From JBBTWV01 sp038062615 (GTDB taxonomy: Bacteria; Patescibacteriota; Gracilibacteria; UBA1369; UM-FILTER-53-11), in assembly GCA_038062615.1 (NCBI GenBank), contig JBBTWV010000063.1:1-11891 (forward strand): DNA of 11,891 nucleotides, written 5' to 3'. Shown here piece after piece: positions 1 through 6,426 of this stretch. Below the pieces are notes generated by a model. That model had not been told where the DNA came from and searched no databases. It worked only from the letters and a program-made list of their open reading frames with translations. The translations under genes were made by a program, and so were the position numbers. Every line of letters begins with the position of its first letter. The stretch's first letter is position 1.

Positions 1-311
1 TTAAATGAAACGCGTTTTTCGGGATGATTCAAAAGCGACCCATCGGCGCCCGCGGCCTTCAGCGCTTCCGGCAGAATATGACCGGTAAACTGTCCATGCG
101 TCACGGCATCAAAATGATGAGCCAACACCGGAATATTTACCTGCGAAGCCACCATCCAAATGTCTACTACTTGCGGACAAACCGCAAAATTAACGCCATA
201 TTCCTTTGCCACTTCCTCATGAATTTTAGCTAATTCTAAAGCTGCCAAGCCAGTTGCGCTCTCGTAGGTCTTGAAATTCGTGATCAGGATGGGAAAATTG
301 AGGGTATCCAT
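1..311 (-). CDS. tpiA: Triosephosphate isomerase, archaeal type (N-terminal part; 3' end beyond window)
   Basis: Reading leftward from ATG at 311-309, 103 codons are open to the window edge, about 45% of an archaeal-type enzyme of roughly 225 residues. The enzyme interconverts dihydroxyacetone phosphate and glyceraldehyde 3-phosphate in cytoplasmic glycolysis/gluconeogenesis. Visible landmarks are NFKTYESATG near residues 11-20, containing the catalytic Lys of the N-x-K motif; PQVVDIWMVA; IPVLAHHFD; TGHILPEALKAAGADG; and NHPEKR near the end, containing the electrophilic His. The ATG/LELAKI and TGHILPEA signatures match archaeal TIMs (Pyrococcus type) rather than the usual bacterial enzyme. 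Two oddities: the usual NHSE is NHPE, and the usual AQH is AHH. The catalytic Glu lies outside the window. No Shine-Dalgarno is seen before the ATG. The gene is divergent from the 500-1090 gene. Family assignment is confident; activity cannot be judged from half the protein. Confidence 0.9.
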   Translation of the reverse strand, partial: MDTLNFPILITNFKTYESATGLAALELAKIHEEVAKEYGVNFAVCPQVVDIWMVASQVNIPVLAHHFDAVTHGQFTGHILPEALKAAGADGSLLNHPEKRVSF

Positions 312-317
312 GTCTGG

Positions 318-346
318 TTGACAAGTAAACTATAAAACATTATGGT
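318..346 (+). promoter_or_regulatory. Sigma70-type promoter for the 500-1090 gene
   Basis: Perfect -35 TTGACA (318-323), a 17-bp spacer and -10 TATGGT (341-346, 4 of 6). Transcription would start near 353, giving an unusually long 5' leader of about 147 nt before the ATG at 500. That leader contains the pentanucleotide repeat and hairpins listed separately. The -35 and spacing are good; the -10 is mediocre, so a regulated or moderate promoter is plausible. Confidence 0.6.
329..334 (-). promoter_or_regulatory. Possible -10 element for tpiA
   Basis: On the minus strand TATAGT (5 of 6 to TATAAT) lies 17 nt before the tpiA ATG, so a transcript would have a leader of about 10 nt. No convincing -35 is found 16-18 bp further upstream. 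It overlaps the spacer of the opposing plus-strand promoter, so the two divergent promoters would compete for polymerase. Weak call based on one hexamer. Confidence 0.3.
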
Positions 347-370
347 AGCTTCCCTGTTATTCTACCAGGC

Positions 371-405
371 CGAGCCGTATCGAGGCGAGGCGAGTTAAGG
401 CGAGT
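371..405 (+). repeat. Degenerate CGAGN pentanucleotide repeat in leader
   Basis: CGAG recurs at 371, 381, 386, 391 and 401, all in the same 5-nt register, with degenerate units at 376 (CGTAT) and 396 (TAAGG). It lies in the predicted untranslated leader of the 500-1090 gene, just before the inverted repeats. No coding frame accounts for it: the only overlapping ATG frame (342) stops after 18 codons. Function unknown; it may be a decayed simple repeat or a protein-binding array. Confidence 0.5.
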
Positions 406-482
406 GTCGCATGTGCCGCTAGGGCGGCATGCCGATTTATGCAAAGAGGCAAGCGCATGCGACCTAAGATAATAATGCGACC
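406..482 (+). promoter_or_regulatory. Structured leader with competing inverted repeats
   Basis: GTCGCATGTGC (406-416) can pair with GCGCATGCGAC (453-463) over 11 bp with one G-U pair. Inside it, TGCCGC (414-419) pairs with GCGGCA (424-429) around a TAGG loop and shares bases 414-416 with the outer stem. A second copy of ATGCGACC at 475-482 repeats 457-464, so GTCGCAT at 406-412 could instead pair with 475-481, close to the start codon at 500. These mutually exclusive pairings resemble a switchable leader or a palindromic repeat element. No known riboswitch class is recognised and no U-tract follows a hairpin. Confidence 0.4.
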
Positions 483-499
483 GAAGGGCGCAACACTCT

Positions 500-1090
500 A
501 TGAATGCCGTCAAATGCCAATTAGAACCCTGTGATCATCAAGAAAAATATGATGATGAACTTTTGAAGCGGAACGCGGAACAACTCTTGAAATGCAGCGT
601 TATTGGAAAAGTTTATGTTCTTTGCGCAGTATTTAAACAGAAAATTGATGCGGTTCTTCGAGATTTTCAAGCGAGCAATCCTGAATATTTTCTGGATGTT
701 GTGAATATGAATATTCATCATGAATATCATCAAAATGACCCTGAAAAAGCTTTAGGCATTGTGAGGGAATCATGGCGAATTGACGCTATGTTCTATGCCT
801 TTGGAAAAGAAATTCTTGAGGATGAAGGTTTTGAATTTGATGATTTAGAAAATGTGCGAAGAAGGATAGAATTATGTCGCGCTTCCGAAGAAGCACACAA
901 CATTCGCGATCTCAAGTCGGGCTCAGTAACTCCAGCGAAAATCGTTCAAAATATGGCAGTATTTGTGTTTCTGAATGCCCTTTTGCGTGGCACGGTGGTG
1001 GTTGGTGACGAACAAAATCTGACACATATACGAGAAACATTTGAACTTCCAGATCCCACCCTAGAGGAAGTTTTGGCTGAAGCTAGCTAA
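500..1090 (+). CDS. Unrecognised 196-residue, mostly helical protein
   Basis: Open frame from ATG 500 to TAA 1088-1090, 196 residues. I do not recognise a family. There is no signal peptide and no clear membrane span, so it is probably cytoplasmic. The sequence is rich in charged helical stretches: YDDELLKRNAEQLLK near residues 17-31, DLENVRRRIELCRASEEA near 114-131, and a more hydrophobic VQNMAVFVFLNALLRGTVVV near 149-168. A His/Asn-rich patch, NMNIHHEYHQND, lies near 69-80. The C-terminus is acidic. The first ATG after the long leader is taken as the start; only a weak AAGG (484-487) is present and is probably too far away. It has its own promoter and is followed by a new promoter at 1111, so it looks monocistronic. 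Base composition looks more AT-rich than the neighbouring operon (by eye, not measured). No function is proposed. Confidence 0.8.
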   Translation: MNAVKCQLEPCDHQEKYDDELLKRNAEQLLKCSVIGKVYVLCAVFKQKIDAVLRDFQASNPEYFLDVVNMNIHHEYHQNDPEKALGIVRESWRIDAMFYAFGKEILEDEGFEFDDLENVRRRIELCRASEEAHNIRDLKSGSVTPAKIVQNMAVFVFLNALLRGTVVVGDEQNLTHIRETFELPDPTLEEVLAEAS

Positions 1091-1110
1091 AAAACGCCCA
1101 CCCTTGAGCC

Positions 1111-1139
1111 TTGAGTTTTACGCTGTTTTCTGGTATAAT
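1111..1139 (+). promoter_or_regulatory. Strong extended -10 promoter for the three-gene operon
   Basis: -35 TTGAGT (1111-1116, TTGA matching), a 17-bp spacer and perfect TATAAT (1134-1139) preceded by TGG, the extended -10 TGn element. The predicted start near 1146 gives a 40-nt, A-rich leader without a Shine-Dalgarno before the ATG at 1187. The -35 lies in the second copy of a perfect tandem heptamer, CCTTGAG (1102-1108 and 1109-1115). The 11-mer TCTGGTATAAT at 1129-1139 recurs exactly before holA at 9866-9876. Confidence 0.8.
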
Positions 1140-1186
1140 CATAAGATTAAATAAACCTGTAAAAGCGCCTAAAAACAAATTCAAAA

Positions 1187-4100
1187 ATGTTCAAAAAAAT
1201 AAAACTCTTACCCTGCGGTTTTAAAAACAACTTTTCTGCAGAGAACAGGCATTTTGTTTATGCGCTTCACGAAGCCCCGGAAGCCATAACGGAGAAATCA
1301 AAAGTAAAATCGGAAATCAAAGACGCCAAAAGAGATAATGATCCCGAATTACACTGGCGTGAAAATGCTCGAATCCTGCTGGAGGAGAGCCTCGACGAGA
1401 AGTACCATGACAACCTCAACATCGTTTTGCGTGATGTTAATGAGTCCAGACTCACTGGAGAGAATGCAGAAAAAATAAAAACTTGGGAGGTGAAAGGAAC
1501 CGTTTTGAGGGTGACTTTTTCGGATGGTCAGCCAGAATATTCTTCTGATCTCTATGCGAATCTTCTCGCGGCCAGAAAAGAGGTGTACCGGTACACGTGC
1601 CGATTGGAAGAAGAACGCGTCGCCAAAGTGAAAATCGCTCTTGTGGGGCGCAAGTCTTACGGCGATATGTTGGCAAGAATTATGGCATCGCATCGCCGGT
1701 CTGCAGAAGAAGCTGACGCGAGTGCCGCAAGAAGCGGCGCCGAGGCGGTAGTCGTTGAGAGCAAAACGCCGGAAGACCCTCGAGTAACCGCGGCCAACGC
1801 AGAAATGCAAAAGCTACTTGATTCTGAGCGAGCCAATCGTGAAAACATGCTCAGTGCCGCCAGTGACAACAAAGAAGAAGAAATTGATTATGGCGTGCCG
1901 GTTGCAAAATCACTCATGCAACAGGTTTGGTATCGCTTTGATGAAAACCCCGCAGCCATTGATACTCAGCCATTTTGGGATCGCTGGAAGTTTATGGATC
2001 ACAGTTATGAAATTGATGAGCTTTTTAACACGAAGCCCAAAGCCGAAGCCGGATACCAGTTTAATCCGTTTTACCGAAGTGAAACCGATAAGTGGACATC
2101 CGAAAAATTACGACAAACGTTGAACGACTGCACGGATGGCAAGCTTCGTTTAAGCGACGTCACCAAAAAAATCTACAACGAACGATACGAAGAGTTTAAA
2201 CAGCAGCTTTCCAAATCCGGTGTTCCGCAGGCGCTTATTGACTTGCTGGATGATGACTCTTTGCTCTCAAAACTTCCTGGCGTTGATAAATCAGATGACT
2301 TAGTTGCCACCTACAAAAAAATCAAAAAAATTGCGGATGACATAGCCGCCATTGAACACGCCAAAGATGTTCCTGATGAATATTTAGAAATTTATAAGCA
2401 CCGCGAAAAACTTGGCGTGCTCGTGCAAATTTTAGGTGACTACGTGGCGTATTCCATCCAGTTAGTGAACTTGGTGGGCAAACTCAAGTACCGCAAACCA
2501 GCCGAAGCAGTAGGACGCGACCCTTTGATGTTAGAGTTCGCAAGAGACAGAGCCGGCAACATTCTCGACACCGAAGAAAACCGCGTAAAACGCGGACTCA
2601 TGCAGGCTTTTCTGGAAGATGTGCAAGCACCTCGCGCTTATGACTCAGAAATTGATTATCGTTGGACGCAGTTTTCTAACTTTATCGGCAGAGATACCAG
2701 CAAATGGGGTCGCAAAATCACCTTCCAAGATATGCATGGCAACACCGCCACCATTGAGGGTGAGTGGTTTACCAACTACCAGATGCCAAAATCGGCGTAT
2801 CAAATTGCTTATGATCACATTGGTGAAGTGAAAAAAAATGAAGACGGCGATTTAGTTTTGGATGGCAGCGGGAGACCCATTCACGAAGTGAGCGAAGTTA
2901 AAGCCACCGACCATTTGAACCTCCTCATGGAACTTGGCCTGCGCGGGTATGCCAATATTCCTGAAGCGAAATCCATAAAAAGCATTATTGATGGACTTGC
3001 CGCAGTTGGTGCGGAAGTGGAACCCGGTGTCCCGCTCAAATATGTCATGAACACGGAGGTTAATCTTATAAACCTCACTCATGCGCTTAAACTGAGCAGT
3101 CTTGCTGATTTAAATAAAGAGCCAAACGCAAAAAATAAACGGGTTCGCGAAACCTTTTTGATGTTCGTGAGAATCGGTTCGGTGCTGTGGGAGAAGAATA
3201 AAGATCAGCTCGCAAAACAGGAAAAAGAAAAAGTGAAAGAAAAGTCTATAGCGGTAGAACTAGACCCTGAAGACGTTGAAGTCATTATTGCTAAATTAGC
3301 GGAAATTCAAAAAGATAAAGCCAAGTTAGATAAGATGCGAAGTGCTCTCATTGGCGGCGCGATGGTAGTTTTACCGGATCACGGCGGAGGATTGAGTTTT
3401 AATATTCCGCTGGATAACGGCGTCACCATGAGCTTTGTTGGAATGTTCCCAGAATGGGAGACGTTCTCTCCAGGCGTAGCACTCGGCAAAAAATATAAAC
3501 TCAATAACCAGTACAGCCTCTCGCTCCATGGCGGAGTGGGATACACCTTTGGCGAAGGCGGAGGATGGACGATTGGCACCGGTGGAGCCATTACACGCAA
3601 ATTTAATAACGGCATCCAAGGACGCATTGAAGCCGGGGTGGGCAGAATTGGAGGCGTTGGCCTCACGGCTTTTGCTGGCGTGGGAGTTGACTGGTCAAGA
3701 ACCCAAGAGCGATATGAAGAACAGTTGGATGCGGGAAAAACCAAGCTCCACATTCAGCAGATTGATAATGCCGGTGGTGATGCTTATACCGAAGTGAAGA
3801 GCAACCCCACCAAGTACCCTGAGTATAAGGACATGTTGCAGAGCATTCATGGTTTTGATGCGTTGGATGCGGCTTCAAAACAGGCCATGTTCAACTCCAC
3901 GTATGCCGTTATGAAGGATGAGGTGCAAAAATTGGCCGTTGATAAATCAACACTGCCACCATTCACCCCAACCGGCGCTGGCCTTGGTGTCGCTGTGGCA
4001 GGTGGCGCACCAGCTCTCTATGCCTACCTCGAATTTGAACTCTGGAGCACCAATGTGGTTTTCCGCGTTGCTGGTTCCGAGCAAACCGCTCGTGAAGCAG

Positions 4101-6238
4101 TGGATCAGCAGGCCACCTCAAACATTCTTGCCTCTTATAATAAGCAGGCAAAAGTTGAGGAACAGACGTTACACACCAGTGGCGAACTTTTGTGGGATCC
4201 AAAAACGGAGCGATACCTTATGAAGAACGAGAAAAGCGCCGGATTTAAATTTAGTGAGTTGGACCGCTTCACCGAGTTCCGCGATATGTGCGCCAAAGAG
4301 GCACAGATTTTTATGATCCCGCAGCCTAACGGGCTTATTGAGCTTAAACCGATTGAAGCTCAAGGACGCATTGAAGTGTATGTTGATCCGAAACTTGGTG
4401 ATGATGTTGTTGTAACACATGCTGGAGGTCAGCTCTTCCTTTCGGTGAAAAAAGGTGAAGAGATTCACATCAAGCGCACGGATCTTTCTTACCCCGGGCA
4501 AGAACACGGTGGCTTTGAAACCACTACCATTACTATAAGTAGAAATGGTGCAAAGTCGGCAGATTTGTTAAAAGCGCAGTCTGCCTGGTTTATGGAACAG
4601 CTGCCAGGTCTTGATTGGATCAAGCGTCCGCGCGAAGGTGGTCAGACACCAGCGGAGCGCGCAGCAAGAAAGCAAGAAAATATCAAAAATTTTGGAGAGT
4701 ATATAACCTGGTTTGGGCCAGTAGGAGGCAGGACTGATCGCCTTACGTATGAAGATTTCACGGCGCGACAAACAGAATATGAAGAACTCATTGGAACCAT
4801 CGAAGTTAGTACCGAGGGTGCTTTTGCGGATACTTTGGTAAGGCCGAAAGTTCAAGAAGCGATAACAAAACTCATTGCCCAAATTGATGCCAACGCCAAT
4901 CCAAAAGAAGATCCTATTCTTCAAGAATATCGCGAATTGACGACCATCGGATATGATGCCGCAAAGGGAGATGGCACGATGATTCATGCGACTTGGTCAG
5001 AAAATTTCCCAGCACTTACAGTTCAAATAAGTAATTGGCTTGGAGAAACAAATTTGACTGCCGCCGAATTAGACAGCGCCTATTTGGCTCTTATGATTGC
5101 CAGTTTCCGCCATCTGAAACATGACGATCCTAAATTGGCCGACGAGCAGTATAAGGAAGGGCTTAAGTTCCACCGCCGTTTATTTACCTCCATTTTTGAG
5201 AGATATTATGGTGAAGATAAAGACAAAGCGGCAGATGCCGTGGATGTGGTGATGAAGCAGTTTGAAGACACCGACATTACTCAACCGGGAGCTCCGGTAA
5301 AAGCCGGTACGCTCTTTTCTACCCTGGTAGGTATGGGCGACTTCACCGGTCTTCGCCAAAATCTCCACTTCAGTGACACGGGAAAAGAATACGGTGTGAT
5401 TGGTGAAAAAGAATTTAAACTAACTGCCGAAGGTACTGCTGGTGACGTGGCAAAGTTTTGGTTTGATACGCTTTCACATTATAAAATTGGAGTTGCCGCA
5501 AAGGATATTCCCAATCCGGCCGCCAGCGGGGAAGAATATACGGCTTATCAAAAAGAAATTCATGCGAATCTTTTCTCACCGATGGCTCTTAAACTCATGC
5601 CTCTTGTGAGTGTCATTCTTTCCGCCCAAGAGATGAAGCAGTTAAAAACTATTTATAAAAATCCTAGGACAGATATTTCTCCAACAAATATTACCGCTGT
5701 GCGAAAATTTTTGGACATGTGTGATAAGGTTCGCCAGGCCGAGCTGGACGGCAAAAAAGAAGTGGCTCTCCCAGCTCCATTTGGGCAGTTCAGCATCATT
5801 CTCACCACCAAAGTTTCCATGGGTATTTTTAAAGAATGTGGAAACCCAAGCGGACTGGTGCGCGAAGATTTTGCGCTTATGAATAAAGGCAAAAAACAGA
5901 TTTACTTTGTCGGTGGTAGCGAAGGAATTATTGATGTTGCGCCGGAATACGCGCGTGTGGACTTCCGTATTATTCTCGGTTTTACGGTTCCAAAAGTGGA
6001 AAGCAAAGTGGTCCGCAAAAAGACGGAAGAACCACCACCGGAAGTTCCACCAGCGGAAATTATTCCGCCCCCATTTGTGGGACGCATTGTTCCTCGCACT
6101 CTCACGGCACAGCCAGCCCAACCTGCCCCAGCGGCTACCGGAGCAGCCGGTGGAGGCGCAACGAATGAAGGCGGTGCCGCTTTTGTACCAGCAGACGCTG
6201 ACACCACGCCGGTAGACGGTGGAGGTGGCGGCGGTTAA
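1187..6238 (+). CDS. Giant 1683-residue protein with glycine-rich beta-barrel-like core and Pro/Gly tail
   Basis: Single uninterrupted frame from ATG 1187 to TAA 6236-6238. I recognise no named family. Residues about 30-230 are charged and helical; about 235-670 form a mixed, aromatic-rich region. Residues about 670-722 are a Lys/Glu-rich likely coiled coil. Residues about 723-840 alternate glycine, hydrophobic and polar residues (YSLSLHGGVGYTFGEGGG, then IGGVGLTAFAGVGVDWSR), like amphipathic strands of a barrel or glycine-rich sheet. A second such patch lies at about 927-962 (GAGLGVAVAGGAP, then LEFELWSTNVVFRV). A last strand-like stretch (VDFRIILGFTVP) precedes a Pro/Ala/Gly tail at about 1606-1683 ending FVPADADTTPVDGG plus glycines. 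No classical signal peptide or LPXTG motif is seen. It is first in an operon with a membrane peptide and a secreted protein, suggesting an envelope role; the export route is unclear. The start is the first ATG after the promoter. Reading frame very sure, function not. Confidence 0.9.
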   Translation: MFKKIKLLPCGFKNNFSAENRHFVYALHEAPEAITEKSKVKSEIKDAKRDNDPELHWRENARILLEESLDEKYHDNLNIVLRDVNESRLTGENAEKIKTWEVKGTVLRVTFSDGQPEYSSDLYANLLAARKEVYRYTCRLEEERVAKVKIALVGRKSYGDMLARIMASHRRSAEEADASAARSGAEAVVVESKTPEDPRVTAANAEMQKLLDSERANRENMLSAASDNKEEEIDYGVPVAKSLMQQVWYRFDENPAAIDTQPFWDRWKFMDHSYEIDELFNTKPKAEAGYQFNPFYRSETDKWTSEKLRQTLNDCTDGKLRLSDVTKKIYNERYEEFKQQLSKSGVPQALIDLLDDDSLLSKLPGVDKSDDLVATYKKIKKIADDIAAIEHAKDVPDEYLEIYKHREKLGVLVQILGDYVAYSIQLVNLVGKLKYRKPAEAVGRDPLMLEFARDRAGNILDTEENRVKRGLMQAFLEDVQAPRAYDSEIDYRWTQFSNFIGRDTSKWGRKITFQDMHGNTATIEGEWFTNYQMPKSAYQIAYDHIGEVKKNEDGDLVLDGSGRPIHEVSEVKATDHLNLLMELGLRGYANIPEAKSIKSIIDGLAAVGAEVEPGVPLKYVMNTEVNLINLTHALKLSSLADLNKEPNAKNKRVRETFLMFVRIGSVLWEKNKDQLAKQEKEKVKEKSIAVELDPEDVEVIIAKLAEIQKDKAKLDKMRSALIGGAMVVLPDHGGGLSFNIPLDNGVTMSFVGMFPEWETFSPGVALGKKYKLNNQYSLSLHGGVGYTFGEGGGWTIGTGGAITRKFNNGIQGRIEAGVGRIGGVGLTAFAGVGVDWSRTQERYEEQLDAGKTKLHIQQIDNAGGDAYTEVKSNPTKYPEYKDMLQSIHGFDALDAASKQAMFNSTYAVMKDEVQKLAVDKSTLPPFTPTGAGLGVAVAGGAPALYAYLEFELWSTNVVFRVAGSEQTAREAVDQQATSNILASYNKQAKVEEQTLHTSGELLWDPKTERYLMKNEKSAGFKFSELDRFTEFRDMCAKEAQIFMIPQPNGLIELKPIEAQGRIEVYVDPKLGDDVVVTHAGGQLFLSVKKGEEIHIKRTDLSYPGQEHGGFETTTITISRNGAKSADLLKAQSAWFMEQLPGLDWIKRPREGGQTPAERAARKQENIKNFGEYITWFGPVGGRTDRLTYEDFTARQTEYEELIGTIEVSTEGAFADTLVRPKVQEAITKLIAQIDANANPKEDPILQEYRELTTIGYDAAKGDGTMIHATWSENFPALTVQISNWLGETNLTAAELDSAYLALMIASFRHLKHDDPKLADEQYKEGLKFHRRLFTSIFERYYGEDKDKAADAVDVVMKQFEDTDITQPGAPVKAGTLFSTLVGMGDFTGLRQNLHFSDTGKEYGVIGEKEFKLTAEGTAGDVAKFWFDTLSHYKIGVAAKDIPNPAASGEEYTAYQKEIHANLFSPMALKLMPLVSVILSAQEMKQLKTIYKNPRTDISPTNITAVRKFLDMCDKVRQAELDGKKEVALPAPFGQFSIILTTKVSMGIFKECGNPSGLVREDFALMNKGKKQIYFVGGSEGIIDVAPEYARVDFRIILGFTVPKVESKVVRKKTEEPPPEVPPAEIIPPPFVGRIVPRTLTAQPAQPAPAATGAAGGGATNEGGAAFVPADADTTPVDGGGGGG

Positions 6239-6252
6239 TCCTTATATAATTT

Positions 6253-6420
6253 ATGAATAAAAAAAATTTCTTCTTCATGGTTATCGTCATACTTATTGCT
6301 GCAGCAGTCACTCTTTTCCTTGTGAATAGAACACCGGCTACGCAAAAACCGTATCTTCCTTCTACCTTCGTACCTGCAGAAGCCGTTACCGCTCCTGTAG
6401 AAGGCGGCTATACTGATTAA
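6253..6420 (+). CDS. Small single-span membrane protein (55 residues) sharing its tail motif with the giant protein
   Basis: ATG 6253-6255 to TAA 6418-6420, 55 codons. It starts 14 nt after the giant gene and ends 6 nt before the next, so it lies inside an operon. It begins MNKKN and has a hydrophobic span FFFMVIVILIAAAVTLFLV at residues 6-24, then a Pro/Thr-rich exposed part. The positive N-terminus before the span predicts cytoplasm-in, C-terminus-out topology; an uncleaved signal anchor is likeliest. The tail FVPAEAVTAPVEGG (39-52) aligns without gaps to FVPADADTTPVDGG of the upstream protein: 10 of 14 identical, and two of the remainder are Asp/Glu swaps. No Shine-Dalgarno at usable spacing; GGAGG at 6221-6225 is 27 nt away. 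The span, operon position and shared tail argue for a real gene despite its size. Function unknown. Confidence 0.75.
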   Translation: MNKKNFFFMVIVILIAAAVTLFLVNRTPATQKPYLPSTFVPAEAVTAPVEGGYTD

Positions 6421-6426
6421 AAATAT

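Noticed and set aside
1081..1096. AGCTAGCT palindrome followed by A-run at the end of the 196-residue gene
   Set aside because: A plus-strand terminator needs a T-run after a GC-rich stem. This is AT-rich, short, loopless and followed by A.
5902..6215. Opposite-strand and alternative-frame open stretches over the Pro/Gly-rich ends of the large genes, including poly-Gly and poly-Trp-like frames
   Set aside because: They are mirror images of proline/alanine/glycine codon runs, with low-complexity translations and no start or family signal.
6245..6250. TATAAT before the 55-residue gene
   Set aside because: The ATG starts 2 nt after it, no -35 is present at 16-18 bp, and the upstream gene is co-directional and only 14 nt away. 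More likely chance in AT-rich DNA.
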